Source: Bacillota bacterium (GTDB lineage: Bacteria > Bacillota > Clostridia > Acetivibrionales > DSM-27016). From it: a stretch of DNA of 64,000 nucleotides. The position numbers and the translations under genes were made by a program. Each line of letters opens with the position of its first letter. Position 1 is the first letter of the stretch. The stretch lies in contig JAEWDM010000022.1 of NCBI GenBank assembly GCA_023390115.1, positions 434,001-498,000 on the forward strand, written 5' to 3'. This document shows positions 33,144 through 41,809 of the stretch, in pieces. The notes below the pieces were generated by a model that was not told where the DNA came from, did not search any database, and saw nothing but the letters and a program-made list of their open reading frames with translations.

Positions 33144-33794
33144 CTACTTTTTGATTTCAGATTTATATTTTAAATGGTTTATACCAACACCTATACCTAA
33201 TCCAATGATAGAAATAATTGCTCCAATCGGAATCATTCCAAACTGAGGCATATTGATTTTATCAAATGAAACCATGTTGGCAGCACTAAATGTTGCATAC
33301 TCAGCAAGCATATACATAACACCAAAAGCAATCGCAGAAATCCATTTGCCTTTTCTCCAATAATTGTTTTTCCCGATTATCAAGGAAATTATAAATGTTG
33401 TGACAGGGAGCAATACCCATAAAAACATAATGCTATAACCCATTGCATCGGACCCGCTTGTAAAAAACCAAAATACAATTAGCGAGATTGCCCAAATCAC
33501 AAGGTATGTGGCGATTAAAATAAGTTTTGACAACTTGTTTTTACTCTTAACCACGTCTGTACTTTCTTCAAGGTAATTTAAATAATGAGACATAGACTGT
33601 TCCTCCTTTAATAGGTGGTCAAGGCTAATATTATACAGGTCGCTCATTTTAACTACACTTACAATATCGGGATATGTTTTTTCGTTCTCCCAATTAGATA
33701 TTGTTTGTCGGCTTACACCAAGAGCTTCTGCAACTTGCTCTTGAGTAAGATTAACCTTTATTCTTGCGTTTTTTATTTTGAATCCTATACCCAT
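33144..33794 (-). CDS. XRE regulator with C-terminal membrane domain
   Basis: A 216-residue protein: HTH at residues about 5-60 (KINLTQEQVAEALGVSRQTI-type pattern, with TQEQVAEALGVSRQTISNWE), then four hydrophobic segments (about 88-110, 118-140, 150-170, 185-205). Such HTH-membrane proteins sense membrane events or ligands. The gene is AT-rich compared with its neighbours, sits between hairpins and splits the transfer operon between trbL and prgI, so it looks like a later insertion. ATG follows GGGAGG. Confidence 0.87.
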   Translation of the reverse strand: MGIGFKIKNARIKVNLTQEQVAEALGVSRQTISNWENEKTYPDIVSVVKMSDLYNISLDHLLKEEQSMSHYLNYLEESTDVVKSKNKLSKLILIATYLVIWAISLIVFWFFTSGSDAMGYSIMFLWVLLPVTTFIISLIIGKNNYWRKGKWISAIAFGVMYMLAEYATFSAANMVSFDKINMPQFGMIPIGAIISIIGLGIGVGINHLKYKSEIKK

Positions 33795-34101
33795 CAGCCA
33801 GCCCTCCCTCTGTCTATATCGTAAACAATAAAAGCTCTTTTGTATATCAAATCCCTTTGACTTACACGATTTTCTTCGTCAAAATACTTTTACATGGACA
33901 TTTTTAAGGAAAATAATAGTTCCTGTAATTTTTCATATCGTTTTTTGAGTAGTTAAATTCCTGTTTATCTGGTAGTTCTTATTATATAAATAACTAGAAT
34001 CTCATACAGCCTTACAATGAGAAAGATGCTGTATATTTGTTATAATAAATACATTATACAGCACCCTTCACAAAGTTTCTACCAAAACCTTATTTTCATC
34101 C
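33795..34101 (-). other. AT-rich spacer upstream of the inserted XRE gene
   Basis: About 300 bases without a gene. It contains the terminator at 34027-34063 and, in the part near 33850-33960, AT-rich sequence that probably holds the promoter of the XRE-membrane gene, although no clear -35/-10 pair could be fixed. ATACAGC or its complement occurs three times at 33999-34062. Confidence 0.45.
34027..34063 (-). terminator. Terminator after the small membrane protein gene
   Basis: TGCTGTATA (34027-34035) pairs with TATACAGCA (34055-34063) over an AT-rich loop. No long T-run follows, so strength is uncertain. It lies at the right edge of the inserted region. Confidence 0.5.
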
Positions 34102-34314
34102 TTACGCACCATAATAGTAGAAAACAATCTCTTTGATTTGCCAGATACATTCGGCAATCACATAGAAAACCACGGTGTTTTTTGCCCGTTTTTTATACCG
34201 CGCTTGTTCTTCCTCGGCGCCTTGAAGCCGAATCATGCAGTGAACGAAACGAAACACCGCGCCCAAGCGGATGAGGGAAATGACCGCCATGGAAATATCG
34301 TCAAGGGTTATCAC
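34102..34314 (-). CDS. Small two-helix membrane protein of the transfer operon
   Basis: A 70-residue protein with hydrophobic stretches at about 8-27 and 48-68 separated by a charged loop (RLQGAEEEQARYKKRAK). The start is GTG, poorly supported by the ribosome binding site (GGCGGTG); an internal ATG eight codons on is an alternative. It lies 16 bases after trbL. Small membrane proteins are common next to TrbL in ICEs; no family was recognised. Confidence 0.65.
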   Translation of the reverse strand: MITLDDISMAVISLIRLGAVFRFVHCMIRLQGAEEEQARYKKRAKNTVVFYVIAECIWQIKEIVFYYYGA

Positions 34315-34330
34315 TTAGCCATCACCGCCT

Positions 34331-35173
34331 TTACTTGATCATGCCCTTTGCCATACCAACCAGCCGGACGGAATGGTACACGTTGTTGATAACACCCGCA
34401 CCGCCTCCTGTGGGAACCATGAATTCACTGAGGAAACGCGGCGTTTTAATGGCAAGCACGATACAGGCAATGCCCCAAAAGATATTCATATTTACGCCAA
34501 TATTCATCATCATGCCGACCCCCAGCTTGCACAGGCATATCTGTACCACCACCGCAAGGGTGGACTGGAAAAACTTATTGATATAGGTCTTGAATACGCC
34601 CTTATCGTTATCCAACAGGCCGACACAGGCAAGGGGCAGGCCGATACGCAAAATCATAATCTCCAAGCCCCGCATCAGGAATTGGAAATACAGCACAAAG
34701 TAGCAGACTACGAAAATCAAACCGAATATGGCTGTAACCAGCCCAAGGGAGCTGATGCCGTTAACCCACGCCTGCCAGTCATAATTGGTCGCGGCACCGA
34801 TGGCGGCCATCAGCTCATCCGTCAGGTTTTGGGTAATCTCCGCAAGCCAGCCGTACATGACCGGAAAGCAGACCGCTACGGCAATGGCCTGAATAAAGCG
34901 GATGACAAGGTGGGTCGGCTCCACATCCGGGTCGCCGTCCGTCCACATGACATAGCACTCAAAGCCTTTTTTCAAAAATTTCAGGATAATCAGCGACACG
35001 CCAAAGCCCAGCAGAATATCAAACAAAACAGATACCATGCTGCCGCCGCCTGCTGCTATCATATACTGGTCTGCGTTTAGGGTCATAGGAACGAGGTCGG
35101 AAAGCATTTCATCAATGAATGCCACCGCGCCGTTCAAGACTGCCACGATAAGCAGTACAAGGATTATTTCCAA
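34331..35173 (-). CDS. TrbL/VirB6-like conjugation membrane protein
   Basis: A 280-residue polytopic protein with membrane segments near 1-20, 45-67, 90-110, 145-185 and 200-260, and the Gly-rich end MVPTGGGAGVINNVYHSVR. Both length and pattern match the TrbL-like proteins (DUF6102-type) of clostridial ICEs, which form the inner-membrane channel. The start is TTG ten bases after GGGAGG; the 15-residue longer reading is not supported. Confidence 0.85.
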   Translation of the reverse strand: MEIILVLLIVAVLNGAVAFIDEMLSDLVPMTLNADQYMIAAGGGSMVSVLFDILLGFGVSLIILKFLKKGFECYVMWTDGDPDVEPTHLVIRFIQAIAVAVCFPVMYGWLAEITQNLTDELMAAIGAATNYDWQAWVNGISSLGLVTAIFGLIFVVCYFVLYFQFLMRGLEIMILRIGLPLACVGLLDNDKGVFKTYINKFFQSTLAVVVQICLCKLGVGMMMNIGVNMNIFWGIACIVLAIKTPRFLSEFMVPTGGGAGVINNVYHSVRLVGMAKGMIK

Positions 35174-35230
35174 ATAATTTTCACCTCCCTGCCCTGCGGG
35201 AGATCCCGCAGGGCGCATACTCCATACTGC

Positions 35231-35509
35231 TTAATCGGCTTCATCCGCTGCTGGGGCCGATTGGTTTTGATAGGCTTCCAGCACCACTTCCTTAATGGTC
35301 TGGTGAAGCTCCGGGGTGATTGGAAAGCAGATGTCCCGGTATTCCTCTGCCTTGGTTCTACGGCTGGGCATAAACACGCCAAGCCCTTTTTCGCAGTCCA
35401 CGATGCGGACTCCGGTAATCAGAAACTCACCATTCAGACAAACGGTGGAAACAGCCTTGAGCCTGCCCTTATCGGTCAGATTGGCAACAATTTTTGCTGT
35501 TACTTTCAT
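35231..35509 (-). CDS. spoVG: SpoVG-family DNA-binding regulator
   Basis: A 92-residue protein with the SpoVG fold pattern: VTAKIVANLTDKGRLKAVST, then GEFLITGVRIVD, GLGVFMPSRRTK and YRDICFPITPELHQTIKE. SpoVG binds nucleic acids and modulates expression in Firmicutes; copies on ICEs are common. It sits between the DUF6133 gene and trbL, preceded by a terminator. ATG follows AAGGAGG. Confidence 0.93.
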   Translation of the reverse strand: MKVTAKIVANLTDKGRLKAVSTVCLNGEFLITGVRIVDCEKGLGVFMPSRRTKAEEYRDICFPITPELHQTIKEVVLEAYQNQSAPAADEAD

Positions 35510-35545
35510 GTCGGTTCCTCCTTAAAGTTTGGGTAAAATAAAATA

Positions 35546-35577
35546 CCCGCCCCTTTCGTTTGATAGAAAGAGGCGGG
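35546..35577 (-). terminator. Intra-operon intrinsic terminator before spoVG
   Basis: CCCGCC (35546-35551) pairs with GGCGGG (35572-35577), and the inner CTTTC/GAAAG extends the stem with one bulge. TATTTTATTTT follows on the minus strand. Confidence 0.75.
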
Positions 35578-35590
35578 CCGGTTCTGCCTT

Positions 35591-35875
35591 TTAGCCCTTG
35601 TAGTTGAAAAGGCTTTTAATACGCTCGGTCAGAGTCGGCAGGATCGTGTCATTGAAAAGCATGTAAAGACCGGCAAGCAGCAGAGCGCCTACGACAACAG
35701 AAATCAAAATTTTCAGCGCCGTGTCAACAAAACCTTCCCCGGACTGCTGGCAAAGAACCCTGCCGGTGTTTGCTTTCAACTGCTGGAGCTTCATTTGTGT
35801 GCGGATCAGGGCTGCTTTCGCCTTGCTCCCCATGCGCTGTCCCTTGGAAACGATGGTGTTCATCAGATTTTTCAT
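35591..35875 (-). CDS. DUF6133-family ICE membrane protein
   Basis: A 94-residue protein: basic N-terminal half with a helix (SKAKAALIRTQMKLQQLKAN-type pattern), then GEGFVDTALKILISVVVG and a single membrane helix (about 60-76). It matches DUF6133, conserved near the pilin and TrbL genes of Tn1549-like elements. The GEGFVDTALK segment recalls the leaders of TadE-like pilins, so it could be processed. Flanked by terminators on both sides. Confidence 0.82.
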   Translation of the reverse strand: MKNLMNTIVSKGQRMGSKAKAALIRTQMKLQQLKANTGRVLCQQSGEGFVDTALKILISVVVGALLLAGLYMLFNDTILPTLTERIKSLFNYKG

Positions 35876-35924
35876 AGTGATTATTCTCCTTTTTTATCAT
35901 GGATTTTTGATTGCAACAGAAAAA

Positions 35925-35943
35925 CCGCAGGGATTTCCTGCGG
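35925..35943 (-). terminator. Intrinsic terminator after the pilin-like gene
   Basis: CCGCAGG (35925-35931) and CCTGCGG (35937-35943) form a tight stem followed by TTTTTC on the minus strand. It should make the upstream pilin-like message more abundant than the downstream genes. Confidence 0.82.
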
Positions 35944-35964
35944 CTTCCTACAAGGTTTTCCAGC

Positions 35965-36330
35965 TTACTGGTAGTAGCCGATAATGATGTTGAGGGTGGC
36001 GCTGCCCAGCACCGCCCCGATACAGGATACAATGGCAACCACGATGCGGTTGTTCCACTTTTTTTGATCCATTTCGTCGGCTGCGCTTCTGCGGATGCAG
36101 AAATAAATAATAAGCAGTCCCGCCACGACCGGAGCCAGCACCATGAGCCAGGTGGTGGCGTCCTGAATGAGCTTTTCCGTGCCTTTGGCAATCTGACTGC
36201 CTCCGATACCACCGGCAGCGTAGGCAACCGTGCTGTTCTGGAGCATAAGAAAAGCGGTGAGCAATCCTGCGCCCACCGCCTTGGTCTTGGCCTTCATCTT
36301 TCTGACCAAGTGTTTAATCGTCATCTTCAC
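35965..36330 (-). CDS. VirB2/TrbC-like pilin
   Basis: A 121-residue protein with a signal-like helix (GAGLLTAFLMLQNSTVAYA) ending in AYA-A, followed by two membrane helices (about 60-77 and 95-115) separated by RRSAADEMDQKKWNNRIVV. This is the size and layout of VirB2/TrbC-type conjugative pilins or small channel proteins. The start is GTG 11 bases after AGGAGG, inside the end of virD4 (17-base overlap), so translation is coupled. A terminator follows. Confidence 0.78.
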   Translation of the reverse strand: MKMTIKHLVRKMKAKTKAVGAGLLTAFLMLQNSTVAYAAGGIGGSQIAKGTEKLIQDATTWLMVLAPVVAGLLIIYFCIRRSAADEMDQKKWNNRIVVAIVSCIGAVLGSATLNIIIGYYQ

Positions 36331-38575
36331 TTTTATTCGATCCTCCTTTCCGAAAGCCTTTTTCTGAAAAAATTGCGCCCATCTGCGAAGCAAAAGCCTG
36401 TGACTTCTGCTGGGCTTCTTTAAGCTGCAAATCCTTGGCATAGTACACCCAAATGTTCCACAGAGGAATGTCGCCCTTCATTTCCGAGATTACCGGGCGC
36501 GCCGCTTCTCTCGCCTCACGGACCTTGCGGTTATGCTCTTTTCCGCCCAATCCGCACATCTGATTAAAGTACCACTGTGACAGATCGGGAGCGTTCATCA
36601 TGGCCGGGTGGGAACGGCTGACAACAATCTGCGACGGACGCTGTATCCTGCGGATTTCGTCCGTGGTCAGAAGCTCCCTTGCCACAAGGCTGATGCTGTG
36701 GGAGCTGGACGGGTTGACGTACTTCCCATGCTGGCTGGAAAGCTGATAGGCGCTGGTGGTGTACTTGCCCAGCTTGTCACAAACCTCCTGCAAGGTTTCT
36801 TTATCATCCGCTTGCAGATAAATCCATGTCTGGCAGTTGGATTTGACGATAGCCGCCGTTTCTTTGTCGTATTTTAGGGAAAGCTGCTCAAAACTTTGCA
36901 GGAACAAATTGAACCTACACCCGCGTCCGCCTGCTACGGTCAGTTTATTGGGAAAATCACTCAATTTCGTAAAATTCCCGAATTCATCAAGCACAAAGTT
37001 GACCCGACGCTCCAGCCTACCGCCCCGCTGGTCGGACTGACGGACCAATAACTCATAGAGCTGGGACACCATCAGGCTGGCGATAGGATAATAGGTGGTC
37101 TTTTCATCCGGCAGAATCATAAACAATGCCTGTTTCTTCCGTCCGATTTCGGATATGTTGTAATCGCTCTTGTGGGTGACGGAGTAGACGGACCGGCTGG
37201 TAAAGAGCCGCAGGGTGGTCAGGGCAGAGGTGTCAAAGCTGCCCTTGGTACGGCTGGGGGCAACCTCGGCTATGGACATAAGCGCCCGTGCCGGGTGAGA
37301 GCTTGGTAACTTCTTTATGTACTCGCTCATAGGCGTTTTACCGCCCACGGACTTGGACATTTCCGCGATAAACCAATACACGTTGGTCAGGTTTTGATAC
37401 TCCGGCCGCTTTTTGTTATCCACCACCACGCAGAGAATAGCCGCTGCTATGGTGGATTTCTCACCATTTTCCCAAATCTTTTCGTTGGATACATCATCAC
37501 CGACAAGGATATTGGTAATGTCCCACGCATACATTTCCGCCCGTTCCATGTTACCGGCATTAACCGCGTCAATGACAGGCTGAAGGAGATTGTATCGGGT
37601 ACTTTTTTCGGGGTTCTTAAAATCCAGACAGATTACCTCAAAGCCCAGCTTTTTCAGAAATTCTGACGTATAGTGGAACAGTTCTGCCTTGGGATCGCTG
37701 ATGACAAGACTTTCCCCAGCAAGTCCCAGCATACAGATGGATTGAATGACAAGGCAGCGTGTCTTGCCGGAGCGTGTGGCTCCGATGGTCAGGGTATGGG
37801 TATCATCCGAAATATAATAAAGCCGTTCCGGTGGTTCTCCCAATTCCTTGCCGCCGATTCTGTCCATACCGACCACAATCCCGCCCTCGGAAAATAGCTG
37901 GTAGGGGTCGGCCTTTTCTTCCTCCGGCTTCTGCTCCGCCGAATCGGAATCCGGTGATTCCAACGATGGTTTGGTAAATCCCGCCGCCGCAAGGTCATAA
38001 TCTACCGTTTCAAAATCTTCATCCTGAACAAAGCCCTCCTTTTTTTCGGTTTCTATGGCAACGGGCGGCAGTTCTGCGGTTTCGTCCTGTACCGCCGTAC
38101 TTTGCCCGGTGTCCTCCTGTACGTCCTTTTTCTTCTGCATAAATGGCAGATCAGAATATCCGGTGTCCAAAAGCTCCCGGATCAGCTCGTTTTGTGGGCT
38201 GATTATCTGTGTGCCGAAAACCTTGCTTTTTTCAGTATCCCGCAGCCACCGGGCCGATCCATGCTGAAATTGTCCCACGGGGGCAGGCGTGTAAATATCC
38301 TCGGCCACCCGCACAAGCTCACTCTGATAAGGCCGGTTGTTCTGTACCCAAAAAAGCACACCGCACAGGCAGATAAAGCCCTCAAAGGACAAAAACAAAA
38401 GGGACTGCTGGCGCTGGGTGAAAAGCCCTGCGATGCAGTCCCATAGGGGAACCAAAGTAAGAGTGGAATACCGGCGCGACAGCAAGCCATGCAGAGCAGC
38501 GGTAAAAAATAGATTGAATAACGTGCCGAAACCGAATATTACGGCGCTTAATATGAGCTTTTCCTTTTTCTTCAT
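36314..38575 (-). CDS. virD4: VirD4/TraG-type coupling protein
   Basis: A 753-residue T4CP: two N-terminal membrane segments (about 8-30 and 58-77), a variable acidic linker (about 140-230), Walker A IGATRSGKTRCLV (near 266-278), SLVISDPKAELF, Walker B RRVNFVLDEFGNF (near 515) and the C-terminal QIVVSRSHPAMM block. It delivers the relaxase-DNA complex to the channel. The ATG overlaps the stop of the preceding gene (ATGA), with GGGGAGC upstream. Confidence 0.95.
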   Translation of the reverse strand: MKKKEKLILSAVIFGFGTLFNLFFTAALHGLLSRRYSTLTLVPLWDCIAGLFTQRQQSLLFLSFEGFICLCGVLFWVQNNRPYQSELVRVAEDIYTPAPVGQFQHGSARWLRDTEKSKVFGTQIISPQNELIRELLDTGYSDLPFMQKKKDVQEDTGQSTAVQDETAELPPVAIETEKKEGFVQDEDFETVDYDLAAAGFTKPSLESPDSDSAEQKPEEEKADPYQLFSEGGIVVGMDRIGGKELGEPPERLYYISDDTHTLTIGATRSGKTRCLVIQSICMLGLAGESLVISDPKAELFHYTSEFLKKLGFEVICLDFKNPEKSTRYNLLQPVIDAVNAGNMERAEMYAWDITNILVGDDVSNEKIWENGEKSTIAAAILCVVVDNKKRPEYQNLTNVYWFIAEMSKSVGGKTPMSEYIKKLPSSHPARALMSIAEVAPSRTKGSFDTSALTTLRLFTSRSVYSVTHKSDYNISEIGRKKQALFMILPDEKTTYYPIASLMVSQLYELLVRQSDQRGGRLERRVNFVLDEFGNFTKLSDFPNKLTVAGGRGCRFNLFLQSFEQLSLKYDKETAAIVKSNCQTWIYLQADDKETLQEVCDKLGKYTTSAYQLSSQHGKYVNPSSSHSISLVARELLTTDEIRRIQRPSQIVVSRSHPAMMNAPDLSQWYFNQMCGLGGKEHNRKVREAREAARPVISEMKGDIPLWNIWVYYAKDLQLKEAQQKSQAFASQMGAIFSEKGFRKGGSNKSEDDD

Positions 38576-39255
38576 CGGCAAAGCTCCCCGTCAGGTTCTG
38601 CGGCAGACTGCATAGCGGCGTCAAATTCGGGATAAGCCTGTCTGATGCAATCCATCATTTCAGATTTCGGAACACCCCATACATCACCACGGCCAACCGC
38701 CATATAATCGCCGTCCACCGGATGCCTTAGATGGATGGTATCGCTGTGGATATAACCCGGTCGGCAGCCGGGACCGTGGGTAACAAGCCAAACCTGATTG
38801 CGGGGTATCCGAAACTCCGGCTTTAGATTTTCATGCCGAAGCACCACAAGCTGTTTTTCATAATTTCTGCGGCTGCTTTCCGGGATACAGTCAAACTTGG
38901 ATAAAAGCCGGTTTTCATCGGCGCTGACCGGATATGCCTCCGGTTCAAGCGGGTTTGTGATATGGTAAGCGGGAATACTGTGTTCCATGGCAAAGTTGAT
39001 TTCACCCCGCATACCTTCACTGATTTTTTCACCCATAATCCAAAGCTCGTCGGATTTTCCAAGCAGGGCAAGGCCAAGCTGCAAGCCCTGTTCACGCTGC
39101 TGCGGAACCGTGTCATTGCACCATTGGCTGAAAATAATATGGGGAGCAAGGGGCAGTACGCCCCTTTCCCCGGCAAGGCGGCAGTATTCCACCGCGTTTT
39201 TAATATTGGTGTTGTAATCCCCACGCAGGGGACTTGCGATATACACCATTTTCAA
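38572..39255 (-). CDS. DUF4406/deoxyribosyltransferase-like protein with extension
   Basis: A 227-residue protein. The first 120 residues fit DUF4406: VYIASPLRGDYNTNIKNAVE, then HIIFSQWCNDTVPQQRE and SDELWIMGEKISEGMRGEI. DUF4406 resembles nucleoside 2-deoxyribosyltransferases and recurs on ICEs and phages. The C-terminal 100 residues (KPEFRIPRNQVWLVTHGPGC and on) are a separate ICE-type domain. Start TTG behind GGAGG; an ATG two codons on is possible. Confidence 0.75.
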   Translation of the reverse strand: MKMVYIASPLRGDYNTNIKNAVEYCRLAGERGVLPLAPHIIFSQWCNDTVPQQREQGLQLGLALLGKSDELWIMGEKISEGMRGEINFAMEHSIPAYHITNPLEPEAYPVSADENRLLSKFDCIPESSRRNYEKQLVVLRHENLKPEFRIPRNQVWLVTHGPGCRPGYIHSDTIHLRHPVDGDYMAVGRGDVWGVPKSEMMDCIRQAYPEFDAAMQSAAEPDGELCR

Positions 39256-39282
39256 AAGTTCTCACCTCCAAAAAAAAAGAAA

Positions 39283-39312
39283 GGGCGAATACCAGTTGCC
39301 CGGTATTCGCCC
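39283..39312 (-). terminator. Intra-operon intrinsic terminator
   Basis: GGGCGAATACC (39283-39293) pairs perfectly with 39302-39312, and a long T-run follows on the minus strand. It separates the 148-residue membrane protein gene from the DUF4406-virD4 block. Confidence 0.85.
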
Positions 39313-39328
39313 ATCTTTTTATGATACA

Positions 39329-39775
39329 TCATTCGCTATTGAGTTCTTCTAAGAGTATGTTTTTTGCGGCTTCTTCAAGGGAAATGCCTTCGATTTCTGC
39401 CAATAAGTTAAGCCGTTCCCTCTGCTCGTCCGTAAGCCGGATATTTATGTTTAATTTCTCCGCGTTATCCAGCGGTACATCCAATGATACAGCACTGTAA
39501 ACCATGCCTGACACTCCAAAGGAAAGAATTCTCCAATTTTCCAAAGGGATACCGGAAACTGGATCATTCGGTGCATTGATCAGACGGTAGGTATCCCTTT
39601 TCACATGCTCCAGTTGAATTTCAGGCACATTCACAATATCATAGCGTTCCTGCAAGGTACGCCTGATTATATTGCTCGGTGAATGATACTGCTGGCTTAC
39701 CACAATAAAGCAGATTAAAACCAGCGCTATGCCAACTAACAGCAAATTTTCTTTGTTCAGCTTCTTTTTAACCAT
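39329..39775 (-). CDS. Membrane-anchored protein with a RHH-like tail (148 aa)
   Basis: One N-terminal membrane helix (about 10-26), a middle domain of unknown type, and a C-terminal segment (LNINIRLTDEQRERLNLLAE, then GISLEEAAKNILLEEL) that reads like a ribbon-helix-helix CopG-type domain. A membrane-bound RHH protein near the mobilisation genes is uncommon. ATG follows AAGGAGATAGCAC. Family unknown. Confidence 0.65.
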   Translation of the reverse strand: MVKKKLNKENLLLVGIALVLICFIVVSQQYHSPSNIIRRTLQERYDIVNVPEIQLEHVKRDTYRLINAPNDPVSGIPLENWRILSFGVSGMVYSAVSLDVPLDNAEKLNINIRLTDEQRERLNLLAEIEGISLEEAAKNILLEELNSE

Positions 39776-39787
39776 GTGCTATCTCCT

Positions 39788-40636
39788 TTAAGGCTCAAAT
39801 CCAAAATCCTCCGCTTCCTCACCAAAAGAAAGAGGAATCAGGTTGCTTTTTATCTCTGTATCAGCGGAGTGATCCGGTTCCTGTGCCGCCCGGTCAAGCT
39901 GCTTTTGCAGGAATAGGCATATAGGGGCTTCCATAGGAGGAATTTTCGCTTCCTCCTGCATCAGATCATTATAATAGGAAATATAAACGCTGAAACTCTC
40001 ATTCAGAGTGGAAATCAGGCTGTCCTCCGATACGATTAAATCCTCAACCTCATCATAGATTTGGCGCAATTCAAAAAGCGGAACGGCGGCGGTGGTCAGG
40101 TCATAGAACAGGTATTCCCCCTGCTTTCTTCCAAATCCTTCGGCCATATCCGACATGAAATTATCGGCTACCGACTCATGTACGGCAAAATAGTCCTCAC
40201 CCTCCGAATGGACAAAATAAATGCCGTTGCGTACCCGGTTAAGCTGTTCCGGGCTGCTTTTTTCCGCTTCAAGGGGGACGGGCGGGGCGCACTCTCCGAA
40301 ATAATCCGTAAGGCGCAGGCTGCCGTCCCGTCTAATTTCCTGCATCATTTCAATGGCCTTGGTTTCCATACGCTTGCAGGCGGCAACACGGCGCTGAAGC
40401 ATTTCATACATAGGGATGTCCTTGGTATCTTCACCATAGCAAAGCCAGTCACCGTCCTGATCCGCCATGGAAATGGCTTTCTCTGAAAGGACTTCTTTTG
40501 CCTTGGACTTTGGAACCATAATGCCCTCACGCTCAAAGCCGTTTTCATCTTTGGCAGCAATCAGGTAAATGTTCATGGCGATTTCGACGGCGGTGTTGAT
40601 GTTTCCCCAAATCGATTCTCCGCTTGGGTGGTTCAT
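39788..40636 (-). CDS. ICE-conserved protein of unknown function (282 aa)
   Basis: A soluble acidic protein starting MNHPSGESIWGNINTAVEIA behind GGAGAG. It has features seen in Tn1549-type cargo proteins (NIYLIAAKDENGFEREGIMV, PKSKAKEVLSEKA), but I recognise no named domain. It is transcribed divergently from a plus-strand XRE gene, so it is probably the first gene of the block that runs down to virD4. The intergenic dyad at 40705-40734 may control it. Confidence 0.6.
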   Translation of the reverse strand: MNHPSGESIWGNINTAVEIAMNIYLIAAKDENGFEREGIMVPKSKAKEVLSEKAISMADQDGDWLCYGEDTKDIPMYEMLQRRVAACKRMETKAIEMMQEIRRDGSLRLTDYFGECAPPVPLEAEKSSPEQLNRVRNGIYFVHSEGEDYFAVHESVADNFMSDMAEGFGRKQGEYLFYDLTTAAVPLFELRQIYDEVEDLIVSEDSLISTLNESFSVYISYYNDLMQEEAKIPPMEAPICLFLQKQLDRAAQEPDHSADTEIKSNLIPLSFGEEAEDFGFEP

Positions 40637-40704
40637 AATATCACTCTCCAATCTTTAAGAATAGGGTCTTACCTGTACATAATACAACTATATATCCGTA
40701 TAAT

Positions 40705-40734
40705 CAACAAATATCGTTGTCTTATATTTTGTTG
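40705..40734. promoter_or_regulatory. Candidate operator for the XRE regulator
   Basis: CAACAAATAT (40705-40714) faces ATATTTTGTTG (40724-40734), an almost perfect dyad in the divergent region between the 282-residue gene and the XRE gene. A second GTTGT lies in the loop. It fits a site for the XRE protein. Confidence 0.6.
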
Positions 40735-40777
40735 TGTTATGCACCATAATAATAGAAGTACAGGAAGGAGGATAACA

Positions 40778-41086
40778 ATGGATTTGCCACAAAAGTTTAA
40801 GAATCTCCGAACACAAAAGGAGATCAGTGTTTATAAGCTCTCTAAAGATACTGATATATCGCAGAATTATATCCGCAGAGTTGAAAAAGGGGAAAGTCAG
40901 CCATCCGTTTTGATACTGGAAAAACTGCTTACCCGTCTTGGCACTACACTTGCGGAGTTTTTCAACGACAGTAGTGAAGTGATGTATCCCAGCGCTGATG
41001 AAAGAGAGCTTGTGGAAAATTACCGTGTGTTAAACGAAGAAAAGGCTGCGGCGGTGCTTCACATGGTAAAGCTGATGGCCGAGTAA
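40778..41086 (+). CDS. XRE-family regulator (ImmR-like position)
   Basis: A 102-residue protein: HTH at residues about 5-60 (FKNLRTQKEISVYKLSKDTD, then ISQNYIRRVEKGESQPSV), and a short C-terminal part (ERELVENYRVLNEEKAAAVL) like the end of many phage-type repressors. ATG follows GAAGGAGGATAAC. It is the second plus-strand regulator in the element; it ends at a strong terminator. Probably represses the divergent operon and itself. Confidence 0.9.
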   Translation: MDLPQKFKNLRTQKEISVYKLSKDTDISQNYIRRVEKGESQPSVLILEKLLTRLGTTLAEFFNDSSEVMYPSADERELVENYRVLNEEKAAAVLHMVKLMAE

Positions 41087-41087
41087 C

Positions 41088-41115
41088 GACTGCCGCCCTT
41101 TTGCGGCAGTTTTTT
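41088..41115 (+). terminator. Strong intrinsic terminator of the XRE gene
   Basis: ACTGCCGC (41088-41095) and GCGGCAGT (41102-41109) form a tight stem followed by TTTTTT. Classic rho-independent form; it also meets the convergent minus-strand gene end. Confidence 0.92.
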
Positions 41116-41797
41116 ATTCCCGTTCAATGCCGTGCTCCATGTTGTTAAAAAGCCACGAGAAATCAAGGGTCTTTTCTTTTTTCTGCAATTCCGGGATAAT
41201 ATCTTCAATTTTATCCACCAGCCGTTCCACGGAATTAAGGTCGTCCTGCGTCAGATCGCTGTCAATGGTACGCATCTTTACAAGACCCGCATGAATAATC
41301 TTCAAATCCGTTTCGGAAAACAGCCGTTTTTCATCAATCAGGCCGCTGCGAGTCGCAAAGCTCTCAAAGGCGGCGTCCTTGTTGTAAAAATACTGCCGCT
41401 GAATAGGATTTTTGTTTTCATCATTTCGATAGGTGCAAAGCACATACTCAAACAACGGATGATGTTTGCAGGCCAGCACCACGCCGTTATGTTCGTTGAT
41501 TTTACAGAGCTTGTTCGTCAGCTTTGCGGCGGTTTCCTCGTCGTAAGGCTTATCAGAGCAGATTCCGCAGGCTACCGCCGTAGTTTTGGCAAGGGTCTGA
41601 ACCCTGTCCATCAGCTTATCCTGTACCTCCACAAAGGGATTTTTCATGATCGTATCATTCTTTGTAAAAAAGGCGATCAGCTTATCCTTGTGGTAAATAT
41701 CTGCCACATAATCGGGAGAGGTGGAGGGCTGGACGGTAAAGCCTTTCTTTTGCAGCGCTTCAAAATAGCTCTGATAAAACTCTGTTTTGGTTTTCAT
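41114..41797 (-). CDS. ICE paralogue family protein A (227 aa)
   Basis: A soluble protein (MKTKTEFYQSYFEALQKKGF) with C-terminal FESFATRSGLIDEKRLFSET and VERLVDKIEDIIPELQ. It shares its layout with the proteins at 41810-42481 and 55943-56626: N-terminal short-repeat domain, LFEYVLC/LFGYEFV, AAFESFATRSGL and a D-rich C-terminal helix pair. The function is unknown. The start is ATG behind GGAG; a GTG two codons earlier is rejected. It ends at the XRE terminator. Confidence 0.65.
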   Translation of the reverse strand: MKTKTEFYQSYFEALQKKGFTVQPSTSPDYVADIYHKDKLIAFFTKNDTIMKNPFVEVQDKLMDRVQTLAKTTAVACGICSDKPYDEETAAKLTNKLCKINEHNGVVLACKHHPLFEYVLCTYRNDENKNPIQRQYFYNKDAAFESFATRSGLIDEKRLFSETDLKIIHAGLVKMRTIDSDLTQDDLNSVERLVDKIEDIIPELQKKEKTLDFSWLFNNMEHGIERE

Positions 41798-41809
41798 AGG
41801 CACACTCCT

